This document shows, piece after piece, positions 63,727 through 64,000 of a stretch of DNA of 64,000 bases. The position numbers and the translations under genes are program-made. The stretch's first letter is position 1. Each line of letters begins with the position of its first letter. Origin of the DNA: CBDDEC01 sp965198045 (lineage in GTDB: Bacteria; Chloroflexota; Dehalococcoidia; UBA2979). The DNA lies in assembly GCA_965198045.1 (NCBI GenBank), contig CBDAOL010000009.1, positions 292,030-356,029 of the forward strand. The letters run 5' to 3'. The notes beneath the pieces are model-generated. The model saw only the letters and a program-made list of their open reading frames with translations, was not told the origin of the DNA and did not search any database.

Positions 63727-64000
63727 GACCCCCTTTGCGAGACCACCGCTTATGAGAGTCCAGCGTGTTGCTGAGCCTCCCAGCGCTCGGCGTAGGTAGC
63801 CGGGGCGAGCCAGCCCAGGCTGCTGTGCGGGCGCTTCGTGTTGTACTCGATCCGCCAGTCCTCGATCAGCACCTGCGCCTCGAGCAGGCTGTCGAACTGC
63901 TCGACGGCCAGGAACTCGTCGCGCAGCCGGCCGTTGAACGACTCGACGAATGGGTTTTCCCACGGCGCACCGGGCTCGATGTAGCTGCTGCCCGTACCGC
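63727..64000 (-). mobile_element. Second copy of the IS3/IS407-like element, inverted, cut by window end
   Basis: Starts with GACCCCCTTTGCGAGACC and reads, on the minus strand, the OrfB C-terminus (stop 63750-63752, ending EAQQHAGLS). It continues upstream through NPFVESFNGRLRDEFL, matching 45000-45257 base for base wherever compared. With the copy at 44052 it brackets about 19.7 kb in inverted orientation. Confidence 0.9.

Overview
The window is high-GC DNA from a free-living aerobic bacterium. Actinobacterial-style RBS use, many GTG/TTG starts, DUF1800, replication-relaxation and PPOX/AKR/CoA-transferase genes, and lipoproteins starting ACGDD fit a member of Chloroflexota (Dehalococcoidia-like) or deep Actinomycetota. 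There is no rRNA or ribosomal protein to decide this, so the taxonomy is inference.

1-27.4 kb is chromosomal. It begins with oxidoreductases (Baeyer-Villiger monooxygenase, FMN split-barrel protein, aldo/keto reductase, alcohol dehydrogenase). A redox/sulfur signalling block follows on the minus strand: PAS histidine kinase, a response regulator-glutaredoxin-thioredoxin reductase fusion, a rhodanese-CBS protein with an in-frame UGA at a conserved Cys position and a hairpin just downstream (candidate selenoprotein), an isochorismatase-like hydrolase, a sulfide:quinone reductase-like flavoprotein and a DsrE-like protein. Next come broken acyl-CoA genes, tRNA-Met, an NAD-salvage pair (pncA-pncB), a molybdenum hydroxylase pair, Fe-S assembly genes (nfuA and an A-type carrier), an ATP-grasp enzyme, recQ and two lipoproteins.

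27.4-38.2 kb is an integrative conjugative element on the minus strand. A serine recombinase reads into the 3' half of tRNA-Val. Behind it lie an excisionase-like HTH, replication-relaxation protein, VirD4/TraD-like coupling ATPase, CHC2/Toprim primase, VirB4, a TcpC/VirB8-like protein, a lytic transglycosylase and a TrbL/VirB6-like membrane protein. Several genes overlap by a few bases, so this was one transfer operon; it now carries frameshifts and a likely internal deletion.

38.2-43.9 kb is a junkyard of element ends and remnants: two inverted copies of a tRNA-Met anticodon-arm sequence around a DUF169 gene, a QatD-like TatD nuclease fragment beside a tRNA-Leu-like 3' remnant, holin-like small proteins, an XRE regulator with a duplicated fragment, a TetR regulator and an ABC ATPase fragment.

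43.9-64 kb is dominated by insertion sequences: IS3/IS407-like, IS110 (two), an integrase-core IS interrupted by an IS1182-like IS with a 4-bp duplication, and IS3 and IS30 pieces. Between them are islands: DUF1800 and SPFH genes, a low-GC cysteine-peptidase-like gene, VapBC, a D12 methylase remnant and a fused ProV-ProW glycine-betaine-type transporter whose ProX partner has been separated by a 2.1-kb composite IS. The same IS3 element occurs in opposite orientations at 44.05 kb and at the right edge.

About a dozen otherwise convincing genes carry one single-base frameshift, several in homopolymers. This pattern suggests assembly indels as much as real decay, so frameshifted genes are annotated over their full inferred span with the break stated.
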